DNA of 64,000 nucleotides, taken from Paludibacteraceae bacterium (GTDB taxonomy: Bacteria > Bacteroidota > Bacteroidia > Bacteroidales > Paludibacteraceae). Position 1 is the first letter of the stretch, and the number at the start of each line of letters is the position of its first letter. Made by a program: the position numbers and the translations under genes. Positions 8,934 through 18,107 of this stretch are shown here, in pieces. The notes beneath the pieces were generated by a model. The model ran no database searches. It saw nothing but the letters and a program-made list of their open reading frames with translations, and had not been told where the DNA came from. The DNA lies in contig JAFVAX010000100.1 of the NCBI GenBank assembly GCA_017480285.1, forward strand, positions 1 to 64,000, given 5' to 3'.

Positions 8934-10807
8934 TGATTTTAGATTACGACATAGTAGTAGTAGGTGGCGGACACGCCGGACTTGAAGCAGCCACAGCCGC
9001 AGCCACGATGGGTAGCAGAACACTGCTCATTACGATGGACATGAACAAACTTGGGCAGATGAGTTGCAACCCTGCCATAGGCGGTATAGCCAAAGGTCAG
9101 ATAGTCAGGGAGATAGATGCACTCGGTGGACATCAGGGGATAGTAACCGACCGTAGTGCCATTCAGTTTCGTATGCTCAATAAGTCGAAAGGTGCCGCTA
9201 TGTGGTCGCCAAGAAGTCAGGCTGACAGAAAACGCTATATTGAAGAATGGACGAAGGTATGCACAGAAACGCCAAACCTCTTTATCTGGCAGGATACTGC
9301 AACTGAAATACTCGTTGAAAACGGGAAAATAAGAGGCATCAAGACGCAGTTAGGCGTGCATATTAACGCCCGCGCTGTCATACTCACGAACGGCACATTC
9401 CTTAACGGACTTATGCACTTCGGACAAAAAAAGGTGGGTGGTGGCAGAATAAGCGAACCTGCAAGTTTCGGCTTGACAGAACAACTATGCAATTTGGGCT
9501 TCAAGACCGACAGAATGAAAACCGGCACGCCCTGCAGAATAGACAAAAGAAGTATCGATTTCAACAAGATGGCAGAACAGAAAGGCGACGACGATTGGCA
9601 TAAGTTCTCGTACCTGCCACAGGTGAAACGCGAACTCAAACAGATGAGTTGCTATATAACTTATACCAACGAAAAGACACACAACATACTTAGGCAACAT
9701 CTTGACGAAAGTCCTATGTACAATGGTCAGATACATAGCATAGGTCCCAGATACTGCCCGAGTATAGAAACGAAAATTGTTACTTTTGCCGACAAGCCGG
9801 CACACCAACTTTTTATTGAACCTGAAGGAGTTGATTCAAACGAATACTACCTGAACGGTTTTTCATCGTCGATGCCGATGGAAGTGCAGTTTGAGGCCAT
9901 ACATACCATAGAGGGTTTGGAAAACGCTGTATTCTACCGCCCGGGATATGCTATTGAATACGACTTTTTTGACCCTACACAACTCTTGCACACACTTGAA
10001 ACAAAAATAATAGAGAACTTGTTTTTTGCCGGTCAGATAAACGGCACAACAGGCTATTAGGAAGCAGCCGGACAAGGACTCGTAGCCGGAATAAACGCAC
10101 ATAGAAAAATCAACAACCTAAGCAGTTTTGTACTAAAAAGAGACGAAGCTTATATAGGCGTTTTGATTGACGATTTAGTTAATAAGGGTGTTGATGAGCC
10201 TTATCGTATGTTCACTTCAAGAGCGGAATATCGTATCCTTTTACGGCAGGATAATGCCGACAGCCGACTAACGGAAATGGGGTATAATATAGGTCTTGCT
10301 GACAAAGAGAGATACTCACATTTCACTAAAAAACAAACACTGATAAAAGAGTTTATAGAGTACTTGAACAGTACTAAGATTAAGCCTGAGGAAATAAACT
10401 CTGTGCTTGAAGCGGCAGGAACCAACCGTACGGAACACTCGCTTAGCGCAGCAAATATTTTGCTCCGTCCGCAGATAACAATGGATAATCTATTGGAGCA
10501 GTTGCCTGAACTTCGAAGCCATGCAGACCTCTTAGGCGATATAAGAGAAGAGGTGTTAGAAGAGGCAGAGATACAAATCAAATACGCCGGATATATAGAG
10601 CGCGAGAAACTTGCAGCCGACAAACTTCGCAGGTTAGACTCTATAAAAATCCCGTCATCGCTTGATTTCAACACACTGCAATCACTCACAACGGAAGCGC
10701 GACAAAAACTGCAGAAAATTCGTCCGCAAACCATAGGACAAGCATCGCATATACCCGGTGTGTCGCCCAACGATATTTCAGTACTTCTCGTATATTTAGG
10801 TAGATAA
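8933..10807 (+). pseudogene. mnmG: tRNA uridine-34 modification enzyme MnmG, interrupted by an in-frame amber codon
   Basis: Both halves lie in one frame and together give a normal MnmG length of about 624 codons. The first half starts MILDYDIVVVGGGHAGLEAA with a GxGxxG FAD motif, has MSCNPAIGGIAKG, GTPCRIDKR and GPRYCPSIETKI, and ends INGTTGY. Codon 376 (10058-10060) is TAG where the family has Glu in GYEEAAxQG. Reading then continues EAAGQGLVAGINAHRK and on through FTSRAEYRILLRQDNAD, with no other stop. The enzyme, with MnmE, makes 5-carboxymethylaminomethyluridine at the tRNA wobble position. A single GAG-to-TAG change explains the break; it may be a real mutation, read-through or a sequencing error. 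TAG does serve as a stop in other genes here (1049-1051, 30546-30548). Confidence 0.85.
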
Positions 10808-10814
10808 TAAACTA

Positions 10815-10832
10815 TTGTTCCACGTGGAACAA
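10815..10832. promoter_or_regulatory. parS-like centromere site
   Basis: TTGTTCCACGTGGAACAA is a perfect 18-bp palindrome. Its 16-bp core TGTTCCACGTGGAACA matches the known bacterial parS variants (consensus TGTTNCACGTGNAACA) bound by ParB. It lies in the 56-bp gap between mnmG and apt. parS sites cluster near the replication origin, and mnmG is an origin-proximal gene in many bacteria. ParA and ParB genes are not in the window. Confidence 0.8.
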
Positions 10833-10863
10833 AATTAAAATAACTAACTAAAAAACAACAGTT

Positions 10864-11388
10864 ATGAACGAACAACAAATTAAGAAAATCATTCGAAATG
10901 TACCGGATTTTCCAAAAAAAGGAATACAGTTCAAAGACCTTACAACGGCATTTTTGAAGGCCGAATGTAATCAGTGGTTCGAAGAAAAACTGACCGAACA
11001 TTACAAAGAATTAGGCATAACAAAGATATGCGGAATTGAGTCGCGTGGATTTATAATTGCGCCATTAGTAGCAAATAAGTTAGGTGTAGGATTTGTACCT
11101 GTCAGAAAAAAAGGAAAACTACCTGCCGACACAATAGAAGAAAGCTATAGCAAGGAATACGGAATTGATACAATAGAAATACACAAAGACGCAATAACGG
11201 AAAACGATGTTGTGATGATTCACGACGACTTACTCGCTACAGGAGGCACAATGCTCGCTGCTATACATCTTATGAAAAAAGCAGGGGTTAAGAAAATTTA
11301 TACAAGTTTTCTTGTTGAACTCGACGGCTTAAAAGGGCGAGACATACTTCAAAACGAAGCGGAAGTCTTTTCGCTCATACACTATTAA
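10864..11388 (+). CDS. apt: Adenine phosphoribosyltransferase
   Basis: The 174-residue protein has the type I phosphoribosyltransferase fold. Visible are the N-terminal NVPDFPKKGIQFKDLT segment, the GIESRGFIIAP motif typical of Apt, and the PRPP-binding motif VVMIHDDLLATGGTM. It salvages adenine to AMP using PRPP. The length matches the family. The start ATG is 56 bases after mnmG, downstream of the parS site. Its codon use is visibly more A-rich than that of the mre operon, as is that of uvrC after it. Confidence 0.96.
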   Translation: MNEQQIKKIIRNVPDFPKKGIQFKDLTTAFLKAECNQWFEEKLTEHYKELGITKICGIESRGFIIAPLVANKLGVGFVPVRKKGKLPADTIEESYSKEYGIDTIEIHKDAITENDVVMIHDDLLATGGTMLAAIHLMKKAGVKKIYTSFLVELDGLKGRDILQNEAEVFSLIHY

Positions 11389-11448
11389 AACTAAACATAG
11401 ATTGATTGTAAATCATTAAACATATTTGTTTATTAAATCTACAAAAAA

Positions 11449-13269
11449 ATGGGAAACATAAGCCAACATATAAGAGATATACTTCAATCGCTACCTGAAA
11501 AGCCCGGGGTATATCAACACCTAAATAAAGAAGGTGAAATAATTTATGTTGGTAAAGCCAAAAATTTGAAACGGCGAGTGAGTTCATATTTTATGAAAGA
11601 ACACGACTCGTTCAAGACAAATGTACTCGTCAAGAATATAGCAGATATACATTATATAGTGGTTGAATCAGAACAAGATGCGTTTCTCTTAGAGAATAAT
11701 CTTATAAAACAATATCAACCTAAATATAATATATTGCTCAAAGACGGCAAGAGTTACCCGTCGATTTGCATCACAAAAGAGGAATATCCGCGTGTATTCA
11801 AAACAAGAAACAGAGATAAAAAAACAGGGGAATTTTATGGTCCATACAGCTATTCAAATACTGTAGATTTAATACTTGAACTTATACACAAGATTTATCC
11901 GATAAGGACTTGCCGATACCCTTTAACGAAAGAGAATATACAGAAAAGTAAATACAAAGTTTGCCTAAAATATCATTTAGAACTATGTAATGGTGTATGT
12001 GAAAATAAAGTATCAAGAGAAGAATATAAAGAATTAATAGAACAAATACGCCAACTAATAAAGGGTAATGCTACGGAAATAGTAAAAGAATTAAAAACAG
12101 AGATGAACGAATATGCAGAAAAATTAGAGTTTGAAAAAGCAGAGATAGTTAAAAGAAAGATTGAAGCAATAGAGCAGTTCCAAAGCAAGACAATAATCAT
12201 CGGCTCACATGTACAAGACACGGATGTTTTCGGATATTTTGAGAAAGAAGAAAATGTGTTTATAGCAATGTTGCAAATACATACAGGAACGATAATAAAA
12301 GGAGACACAATAGAACTGAAAAACATACTTAACGAAGAAAAACAAACCGTACTTGCACGAGGAATAACTATACTACGAGAAAAATTAGAGAGTAATAATA
12401 GCGAACTTATAGTACCATTTGAACCCGATTTCATCGGAGAAAACCTACATTACACCATACCGCAGCGAGGCGATTCAGCCAAGATACTTATGCTTGCAAA
12501 TAAGAATGCAGAGCAGTGTTATTTAGACAAACTCCGACATTCCGACAAACTAAACCCTGACGAGAGAAACCTGAGACTTCTAAAAAGACTTCAACAAACA
12601 ATAGGACTACAAAAAACACCCGTCTTTATCGACAGTTTTGATAACTCAAACATACAAGGTACAAACGCGGTAGCAGGCTGTATCGTATTCAAAATGGGCA
12701 AACCGTCGAAACAAGACTATCGAAAATTTAATATCAAAACAGTGGTTGGTGCCGACGATTATGCAAGTATGCGAGAGGTGGTTGAAAGAAGATATACAAA
12801 TTTACTTGAAGAGAACTCGCAACTGCCTGACCTTATAGTTGCCGATGGTGGTATAGGACAAATGGAAGCCATAAGAAGTGTTGTTGAAGATAAACTGCAA
12901 CTTGATATCCCAATAGTAGGATTAGTAAAAAACGGCAAACACAGAACTGCTAACTTGCTTTATGGATTTCCGCCAAAGACAGCAGACATAAGTCCGACCG
13001 ACGAACTTTTCTACCTGCTGACCCGTATTCAAGACGAAGTACATAGGTTTGCTATAAGTTTTCACCGTAAAAAACGCAGTAAGTCGCAGACTAAAAGCGA
13101 GTTAGATAAAATTAAAGGTATTGGAAAAGAAACTAAAAAGCAAATTTTGCAACATTTTAAGAGTATTTCTCGTCTAAAAGAGGCAAAAATGGAAGATATA
13201 GCAAAAGTTATTGGAAATAACAGAGCTTCAATCATTTACAATCATTTTCACCCTGATTTAAGCCTTTGA
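11449..13269 (+). CDS. uvrC: Excinuclease ABC subunit C
   Basis: The 606-residue nucleotide-excision repair nuclease shows the expected domains in order. These are an N-terminal GIY-YIG 3'-incision domain (GVYQHLNKEGEIIYVGKAKN, residues ~20-40), a Cys-bearing region, and a UVR motif that binds UvrB (EKLEFEKAEIVKRKIEAIEQF, ~225-246). The RNase H-like 5'-incision domain follows (DSFDNSNIQGTNAVAGCIVF, ~395-415; LIVADGGIGQM, ~463), then a C-terminal helix-hairpin-helix pair (KIKGIGKETKKQILQHF). It acts after UvrAB recognise DNA damage. It converges on nadA across a hairpin repeat. Confidence 0.97.
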   Translation: MGNISQHIRDILQSLPEKPGVYQHLNKEGEIIYVGKAKNLKRRVSSYFMKEHDSFKTNVLVKNIADIHYIVVESEQDAFLLENNLIKQYQPKYNILLKDGKSYPSICITKEEYPRVFKTRNRDKKTGEFYGPYSYSNTVDLILELIHKIYPIRTCRYPLTKENIQKSKYKVCLKYHLELCNGVCENKVSREEYKELIEQIRQLIKGNATEIVKELKTEMNEYAEKLEFEKAEIVKRKIEAIEQFQSKTIIIGSHVQDTDVFGYFEKEENVFIAMLQIHTGTIIKGDTIELKNILNEEKQTVLARGITILREKLESNNSELIVPFEPDFIGENLHYTIPQRGDSAKILMLANKNAEQCYLDKLRHSDKLNPDERNLRLLKRLQQTIGLQKTPVFIDSFDNSNIQGTNAVAGCIVFKMGKPSKQDYRKFNIKTVVGADDYASMREVVERRYTNLLEENSQLPDLIVADGGIGQMEAIRSVVEDKLQLDIPIVGLVKNGKHRTANLLYGFPPKTADISPTDELFYLLTRIQDEVHRFAISFHRKKRSKSQTKSELDKIKGIGKETKKQILQHFKSISRLKEAKMEDIAKVIGNNRASIIYNHFHPDLSL

Positions 13270-13346
13270 GAATTGAAAATTTTTAAAAGTGTGGTAAGAT
13301 TATCAAAATAAAAAAATGATAAAATCTTAATATTTTATAAAATAAC

Positions 13347-13394
13347 CTCACCCTAACGAAAAAAAACTCACCCTAACGAAGGTTAGGGTCTAAA
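13347..13394. repeat. Hairpin repeat between convergent uvrC and nadA
   Basis: A truncated half copy (CTCACCCTAACGAA, 13348-13360) is followed by a complete hairpin CCCTAAC-GAAG-GTTAGGG (13371-13388) with flanking CTCA and TCTAAA. The layout (CTCA, arm, GAAG-type loop, arm, TCTAA) matches the other dispersed hairpins although the arm sequence differs. Its position between two convergent genes fits a bidirectional terminator. Confidence 0.75.
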
Positions 13395-13406
13395 AGAGAA
13401 TATTGT

Positions 13407-14378
13407 TTAACTCAAGGCAAGCATTCGTTCGATGGGTTTGACGGCTTGTTCTGCTATATCGGGTTCAACGAAAATTTCGCCTGTCTCATCACGAAGGCAA
13501 AGATAGAGTTTCTCAAGAGTGTTTTGTCGCATAAAATTACACTCGTTGCAAGCGCAAGGTGAAAAATTATTATCACACATTTCACTTTCCGAAACTTCGG
13601 GTCTGACGGGAATAAACAGTTTTTCAGGGCAAGCGGCTTGCATCTTATGTAGTATTCCGGCTTCGGTTGCTACAATAAATTCGTTACACTGACTCTCTAT
13701 TGCTTCTTTCAAAAGTGCTTGGGTGCTACCAATAACATCTGCAAGTTTGAGCAATGCACCACGACATTCAGGGTGTGCGAGTACTTTTGCGTCAGGATAC
13801 TGCTTTTTTAATTCTATAAGATGTTCGATTGAGAATTTCTCGTGAACATGGCAAGCACCGTTCCACAGTTGCATCCGGCGGCCGGTAAGCGAGTTGATAT
13901 AGTTTCCGAGGTTGTAGTCGGGTCCAAAAAGAATTTTTTCGTCCTGAGGCAGGGAATTAACTATTTTAAGAGCGTTTGACGAAGTTACTACTATATCTGT
14001 CAGAGCCTTTACAGCAGCAGATGTATTAACATAACTTATGACGGTGTAGTCAAGGTGTTGTTGTTTCCACTTTTTAAGGTCTTCGGCTTTTTGGCTATCG
14101 GCAAGCGAGCATCCGGCGGTAGGGTCGGGCACAAGCACTTTTTTTTCCGGACAAAGGATTTTTGCTGTCTCGCCCATAAAATGCACACCGCATACTATAA
14201 TCATAGGTGCGTCTGTTTTGCGGGCATATTGAGCCAGAGCGAGGCTGTCACCTACGAAATCTGCAAGGTCTTGCAGTTCAGGGCGCTGGTAGTAATGTGC
14301 CATTATGAGGGCATTTTTTTCCTTTCTAAGACGGTTAATCTCTGATATAAGAAATTCTTTATTTATTGTTTCGTTCAT
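13407..14378 (-). CDS. nadA: Quinolinate synthase
   Basis: The 323-residue 4Fe-4S enzyme condenses iminoaspartate with dihydroxyacetone phosphate to make quinolinate for NAD synthesis. The N-terminal ALIMAHYYQRPELQDLADFVGDSL and MIIVCGVHFMGETAKIL segments, the LAHPECRGALL segment and the C-terminal CACNECNFM supply the cluster-ligand cysteines. The length is typical of the short NadA class. No nadB or nadC lies nearby. The ~250-base upstream gap to corA is very A/T-rich and shows no gene. Confidence 0.96.
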   Translation of the reverse strand: MNETINKEFLISEINRLRKEKNALIMAHYYQRPELQDLADFVGDSLALAQYARKTDAPMIIVCGVHFMGETAKILCPEKKVLVPDPTAGCSLADSQKAEDLKKWKQQHLDYTVISYVNTSAAVKALTDIVVTSSNALKIVNSLPQDEKILFGPDYNLGNYINSLTGRRMQLWNGACHVHEKFSIEHLIELKKQYPDAKVLAHPECRGALLKLADVIGSTQALLKEAIESQCNEFIVATEAGILHKMQAACPEKLFIPVRPEVSESEMCDNNFSPCACNECNFMRQNTLEKLYLCLRDETGEIFVEPDIAEQAVKPIERMLALS

Positions 14379-14627
14379 AGATATAAAATACTTTTAACAC
14401 ACTTTTTACTTTCGTAAAAGGTTATATATAATTTTATTTTTTTATCTTTTGTTTTTAATAGGGCGTTCAAAAAGTTAATAAATGTTTTTTATTATTTATT
14501 TTCAGCAAATTACTTGTGTTGATAATTTATTAAAAAGCACTTTTGGTTGTGTAAAAAGCAAAGTTATCAAATTTTTTCAACGGGTTTTTAACAATTTATT
14601 CACTTTGTTTTACTGATAACTTAGATT

Positions 14628-15578
14628 TTACAGCCATTTTTTGAGTCTAAAGATGAGTAGTACGAAAAGTGTGAACACTATCATAAGCATGATGGCGAAC
14701 GGGTAGCCTAAACGCCAGTGCAGTTCAGGCATAAAGTCGAAGTTCATACCATACATTGAGGCGATGAGTGTCGGTGGCAGGAATACAATGTTTACGACTG
14801 TAAATATCTTGATTATCTTGTTTTGTTCGATGTTTACAAGACCGAGGAAGGTATCTTGCAAGTAGTCGAGTCGGTCGAAACCGAATTTAGTATATTCAAA
14901 AAGTGAGTTTATATCTTTGATAATCATTGTGAGCCTGGGTTGCAGGTCTTTCGGGAAAAAGTCGCATTTGAGCATGTTGCTTATAACGCGTTGTTTATCC
15001 ATTATGTTTTGTCGGATGATAGTAACTTTTTCTTGCAAGTCTTTTATTTGAATAAGTATATCTTCGTCGATATTCTCACTTCTGTTGGTTATTTCCTTTG
15101 AGAGGTTGGTAATAAGGTCGGTAGTATCCTCAATCATGTCGGCATCGTATTCGACGCGCGTTTCCATAAGAGCCACAAGCACATGAAAACCTGTAGGGAA
15201 GTTTCTTGTATTGACGAACATTTTTTTGACCGTATCGTTGAATGCGCTCAGTTCTGCATCGCGGACTGTTACAAGAACGCTGTTTTTAACTATGAAGTTT
15301 ACAGGTTCGGTATCGAAGTTATTCTGCAGGAAGTTAGAGTTTGCCACGATAGAGTCGTCGGTTTGCATATAACGCGACGACATCTCGATTTCCTCCATTT
15401 CTTCGTCTTCCTGGATGTAGATTTTCAGAAACTGCTCAAGTTCGGTTTCCACTTCTTCTTTTACATCCAAAAGGTCGATCCAGACGATATCTTTCTTGTC
15501 GATTTCTTTTAGAATATCGAGAGTTTTAGAAATTTTTATTTTCTCTTTTTCCTTATAGAATATTCTGAGTTCTGACAT
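14628..15578 (-). CDS. corA: CorA-family divalent cation transporter
   Basis: The 316-residue protein has a long acidic, helical cytoplasmic N-terminal domain (residues ~1-245) and two C-terminal transmembrane helices. The first helix ends in ASMYGMNFDFMPELHW, with the GMN selectivity motif diagnostic of the CorA Mg2+/Co2+ channel family. The C-terminus is basic (RLKKWL). It starts 20 bases after rsmA on the same strand and is probably co-transcribed with it. The substrate could be Mg2+, Co2+ or Ni2+; sequence alone does not decide. Confidence 0.93.
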   Translation of the reverse strand: MSELRIFYKEKEKIKISKTLDILKEIDKKDIVWIDLLDVKEEVETELEQFLKIYIQEDEEMEEIEMSSRYMQTDDSIVANSNFLQNNFDTEPVNFIVKNSVLVTVRDAELSAFNDTVKKMFVNTRNFPTGFHVLVALMETRVEYDADMIEDTTDLITNLSKEITNRSENIDEDILIQIKDLQEKVTIIRQNIMDKQRVISNMLKCDFFPKDLQPRLTMIIKDINSLFEYTKFGFDRLDYLQDTFLGLVNIEQNKIIKIFTVVNIVFLPPTLIASMYGMNFDFMPELHWRLGYPFAIMLMIVFTLFVLLIFRLKKWL

Positions 15579-15598
15579 GATTTTTAGTGTTTTAAGTG

Positions 15599-16447
15599 TT
15601 AAACCTGCTGACTGCTTACGAGATTTGTCAGTTGTTCAAACTCGCTGACCGATAGTTGTTCAGGTCGTTTGGTAAAGATATCGTTTTGTAGCAGTTGTTT
15701 GTCTTGTATGAGTAGCGCAAGCGAGTTGCGCATCTGTTTTCGTCGTTGGTTGAAGGCTGTTTTGACGACTTGTTTGAACAGTTGTTCGTCGCAACTGAGT
15801 TTCTCTCGGTTGTTGCGTTTAAGTTGTATGACAGCCGATTGCACTTTAGGCGGAGGGTTAAAGACATGTCGGTCAACCGTAAAAAGGTATTCAATGTCGT
15901 AGTATGCTTGCAGAAGTACGCTCAAGATGCCATAACTTTTGTTTCCGGGTTTGGCTGCAAGGCGCTCTGCTACTTCTTTCTGCAGCATTCCGCTTACAAA
16001 GGGTATTTGATTTTTATATTCGAGGATTTTGAAAAAAATCTGTGAAGATATGTTATAAGGATAGTTTCCAATAACGGCAAACGGCTCGTCCTTATAGATG
16101 TTTTTCAGGTCAAGTTTTAGGAAATCTGCATTTATTATATGCAGTTTTGGAAAATGCAGAAGCAGGTAATCAACTGATTCTGTGTCGAGTTCGACTGTTG
16201 TCAGATTAAGTTTTTCTTTTTCTAAGAGGAATTGTGTGAGCACACCCATTCCGGGACCTATCTCAAGAACATTCTTAAAACAGTTATCTACGCAATCCGT
16301 TTCTGTCGGATAAACAAAACTATCGACAGTATCGGCTATTTGTTTGGCTATTGAAAGGTCTTTAAGAAAGTGTTGTCCTAAACTCTTTTTTGCTCTGACC
16401 TTTCCACCCAAATGTTTCGGCTGTGTAGGAGAATATCTTTTTTGCAT
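15599..16447 (-). CDS. rsmA: 16S rRNA dimethyladenosine transferase
   Basis: The 282-residue S-adenosylmethionine methyltransferase dimethylates two adjacent adenosines near the 3' end of 16S rRNA. Motifs visible are AKKSLGQHFLKD at the N-terminus, the SAM-binding VLEIGPGMGVLTQFLL, and NYPYNISSQIFFKIL, the catalytic NxPY motif. The C-terminal all-helical domain has FNQRRKQMRNSL. The start ATG gives the normal length. It heads a two-gene unit with corA. Confidence 0.96.
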   Translation of the reverse strand: MQKRYSPTQPKHLGGKVRAKKSLGQHFLKDLSIAKQIADTVDSFVYPTETDCVDNCFKNVLEIGPGMGVLTQFLLEKEKLNLTTVELDTESVDYLLLHFPKLHIINADFLKLDLKNIYKDEPFAVIGNYPYNISSQIFFKILEYKNQIPFVSGMLQKEVAERLAAKPGNKSYGILSVLLQAYYDIEYLFTVDRHVFNPPPKVQSAVIQLKRNNREKLSCDEQLFKQVVKTAFNQRRKQMRNSLALLIQDKQLLQNDIFTKRPEQLSVSEFEQLTNLVSSQQV

Positions 16448-16592
16448 CCGCGTGGTAGTCCATTTTAGTCAGGAGTTAGTTCAACTTAAGTTAGCCAAAA
16501 ATGAAATAGAAATCTCACTTTTGCGATGCAAATTTACAAAAATTATTTGAAAAAAGCAAGTTTTTATTAAAAATAAGCAATTTTCTGCATAT

Positions 16593-16631
16593 AAAAAAGA
16601 GTGTACCGATTTTTCTGGTACACTCTTTTTT
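16593..16631 (-). terminator. Strong hairpin terminator
   Basis: AAAAGAGTGTACC (16595-16607) and GGTACACTCTTTT (16617-16629) form a 13-bp perfect stem with a 9-nt loop, flanked by A and T tracts on both sides. It lies 16 bases beyond the stop of the minus-strand winged-helix gene and can work in either direction. Confidence 0.85.
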
Positions 16632-16646
16632 TATTTTTTTTTGCTC

Positions 16647-16844
16647 TTATTGCAGTGCAACTACAATATCAGCATCTTCTTGTGTGAAAACAAGTTTGTC
16701 TTCACGAGCCAACCAACCAAGAGCAAGATTAAGGTCTGCTTCTTTCAGTTTTGTTGCTTTTTTCAAAGCCTTGAGTGTGAGCGCACCACCTTGTAGTGCT
16801 TGCCAAATAAGACCGGCGTTCTCACCAATTTTTACTACTAACAT
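16647..16844 (-). CDS. Small winged helix-turn-helix protein (DUF2582-like)
   Basis: I chose the internal ATG that gives 65 residues starting MLVVKIGENAGLIWQAL, because family members start there. The upstream extension of 12 codons overlaps the promoter region. The sequence shows a short winged-helix fold: GENAGLIWQAL, GALTLKALKKATKL, LNLALGWLAREDKLVF. It resembles the small Bacteroidota wHTH family DUF2582. A DNA-binding or regulatory role is inference; the target is unknown. It is monocistronic and has its own terminator. Confidence 0.75.
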   Translation of the reverse strand: MLVVKIGENAGLIWQALQGGALTLKALKKATKLKEADLNLALGWLAREDKLVFTQEDADIVVALQ

Positions 16845-16973
16845 AATACCTTGAATTTTAACTATGTTTTCTAAAAACATTGCAAATATACAAAAAATAT
16901 GTTATAAAACATAATGTGTATTAAAAAAATACTACTTTTTCATATAAATTGCTAAAACAAATATTGCAAAAAC

Positions 16974-17004
16974 TTTGAAAAATAAAAAAAAAAGTGTATC
17001 TTTG
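16974..17004 (+). promoter_or_regulatory. Promoter of the endonuclease/DUF4290 unit
   Basis: TTTG (16974-16977), a 19-base spacer and TATCTTTG (16997-17004) match the Bacteroidota promoter consensus. Transcription would start about 25 bases before the ATG at 17035. Confidence 0.75.
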
Positions 17005-17034
17005 TGCAATTAAAATTCCAAAAAAGTTATAACC

Positions 17035-18099
17035 ATGAAAAAACATCTCTTTTTAGCACTGTCATTTTTGATTTTATGTGCCTTTTCCGCTAATGCCAAG
17101 AAGCCTGTAAAAGAAAAAGCTTCTTATCAGGTTTGCGCTATTGCTTTCTACAATCAGGAGAACCTGTTTGATACTATTGATGATCCTAATACTCGCGACG
17201 AAGAATATACTCCCAATGGTGGTAATCACTGGACGGGGCTTAAATATCGTCATAAAGTACATAATATGGCATACGCTCTGTCAAAACTTGGTTTTGATGA
17301 GGACCCGCGCGGTGCTGCCGTTATCGGTGTTTGCGAGGTTGAAAACCGTGAAGTGCTTGAGGATGTATGCGCTCAGCCTGAGTGGGGCAACCGCAAGATG
17401 GAGATTGTACATCAGAACAGTCCTGACCGCCGTGGTATAGATGTTGCACTCCTGTACGACCCGTCGAGGTTTATGGTGGTTAATTATGCATATCACCCGT
17501 TTGTTATGCCTTCGCAACCTGATTTCAAAACCCGCGACCAACTCGTTGTTTCAGGCTATTTGAAAGAGATGGGCGAGAAGATACATGTCATTGTAGGTCA
17601 CTGGCCCAGTCGTTACGGTGGTGAAGTTCGTTCGCGTCCGAACCGTGCCGCCGCTGCAGAACTGTCGAAGCATATTGCCGACTCTATTTATCAAAGAGAG
17701 CCTAATGCAAAGATTATCATTATGGGCGACTTGAACGATGACCCGTTCAACATACCATGTGCCGAAGTGCTTGGTGCAAAGAAAGACAGGAAAGATGTTG
17801 TAGCAAAAGGCTTCTTCAATACTATGTGGCAGCATCTTGAGAACGGTAATGGTACGCTCGCATATAACGGTTCGTGGAACTTGTTTGACCAAATAATCAT
17901 CTCCGAGCCACTTCTTAACGCTGACAAAAATACATCGGTAGCATATTGGAAATCAGAGATTTTTAATAAAGATTTCTTGACAGTGCAAGACGGTAAGGAC
18001 AAAGGTACTCCAAAGCGTACTACCAAAGGCGGTGTATGGCAAGACGGTTTTTCCGACCACTACCCGACACTCATTTACCTTATTAAGAAAAAGCAATAA
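17035..18099 (+). CDS. Secreted endonuclease/exonuclease/phosphatase-family protein
   Basis: The 354-residue protein has a signal peptide (MKKHLFLALSFLILCAFSANA) followed by a DNase I-like EEP domain. Likely active-site segments are FYNQENLFD, GVCEVENREVL (metal-binding Glu), VGHWPSRYGG, IMGDLNDDP and the C-terminal DGFSDHYP with the catalytic His. The family cleaves phosphodiesters in nucleic acids or small substrates using divalent metal; the actual substrate is unknown. The signal peptide implies action in the periplasm or outside. It is followed after 8 bases by the DUF4290 gene. Confidence 0.88.
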   Translation: MKKHLFLALSFLILCAFSANAKKPVKEKASYQVCAIAFYNQENLFDTIDDPNTRDEEYTPNGGNHWTGLKYRHKVHNMAYALSKLGFDEDPRGAAVIGVCEVENREVLEDVCAQPEWGNRKMEIVHQNSPDRRGIDVALLYDPSRFMVVNYAYHPFVMPSQPDFKTRDQLVVSGYLKEMGEKIHVIVGHWPSRYGGEVRSRPNRAAAAELSKHIADSIYQREPNAKIIIMGDLNDDPFNIPCAEVLGAKKDRKDVVAKGFFNTMWQHLENGNGTLAYNGSWNLFDQIIISEPLLNADKNTSVAYWKSEIFNKDFLTVQDGKDKGTPKRTTKGGVWQDGFSDHYPTLIYLIKKKQ

Positions 18100-18107
18100 C
18101 AACAATA

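Noticed and set aside
8933..10807. TAG as a sense codon across the genome
   Set aside because: Other genes here (ending at 1051 and 30546) use TAG as stop at the expected protein end, so a general recoding is not supported.
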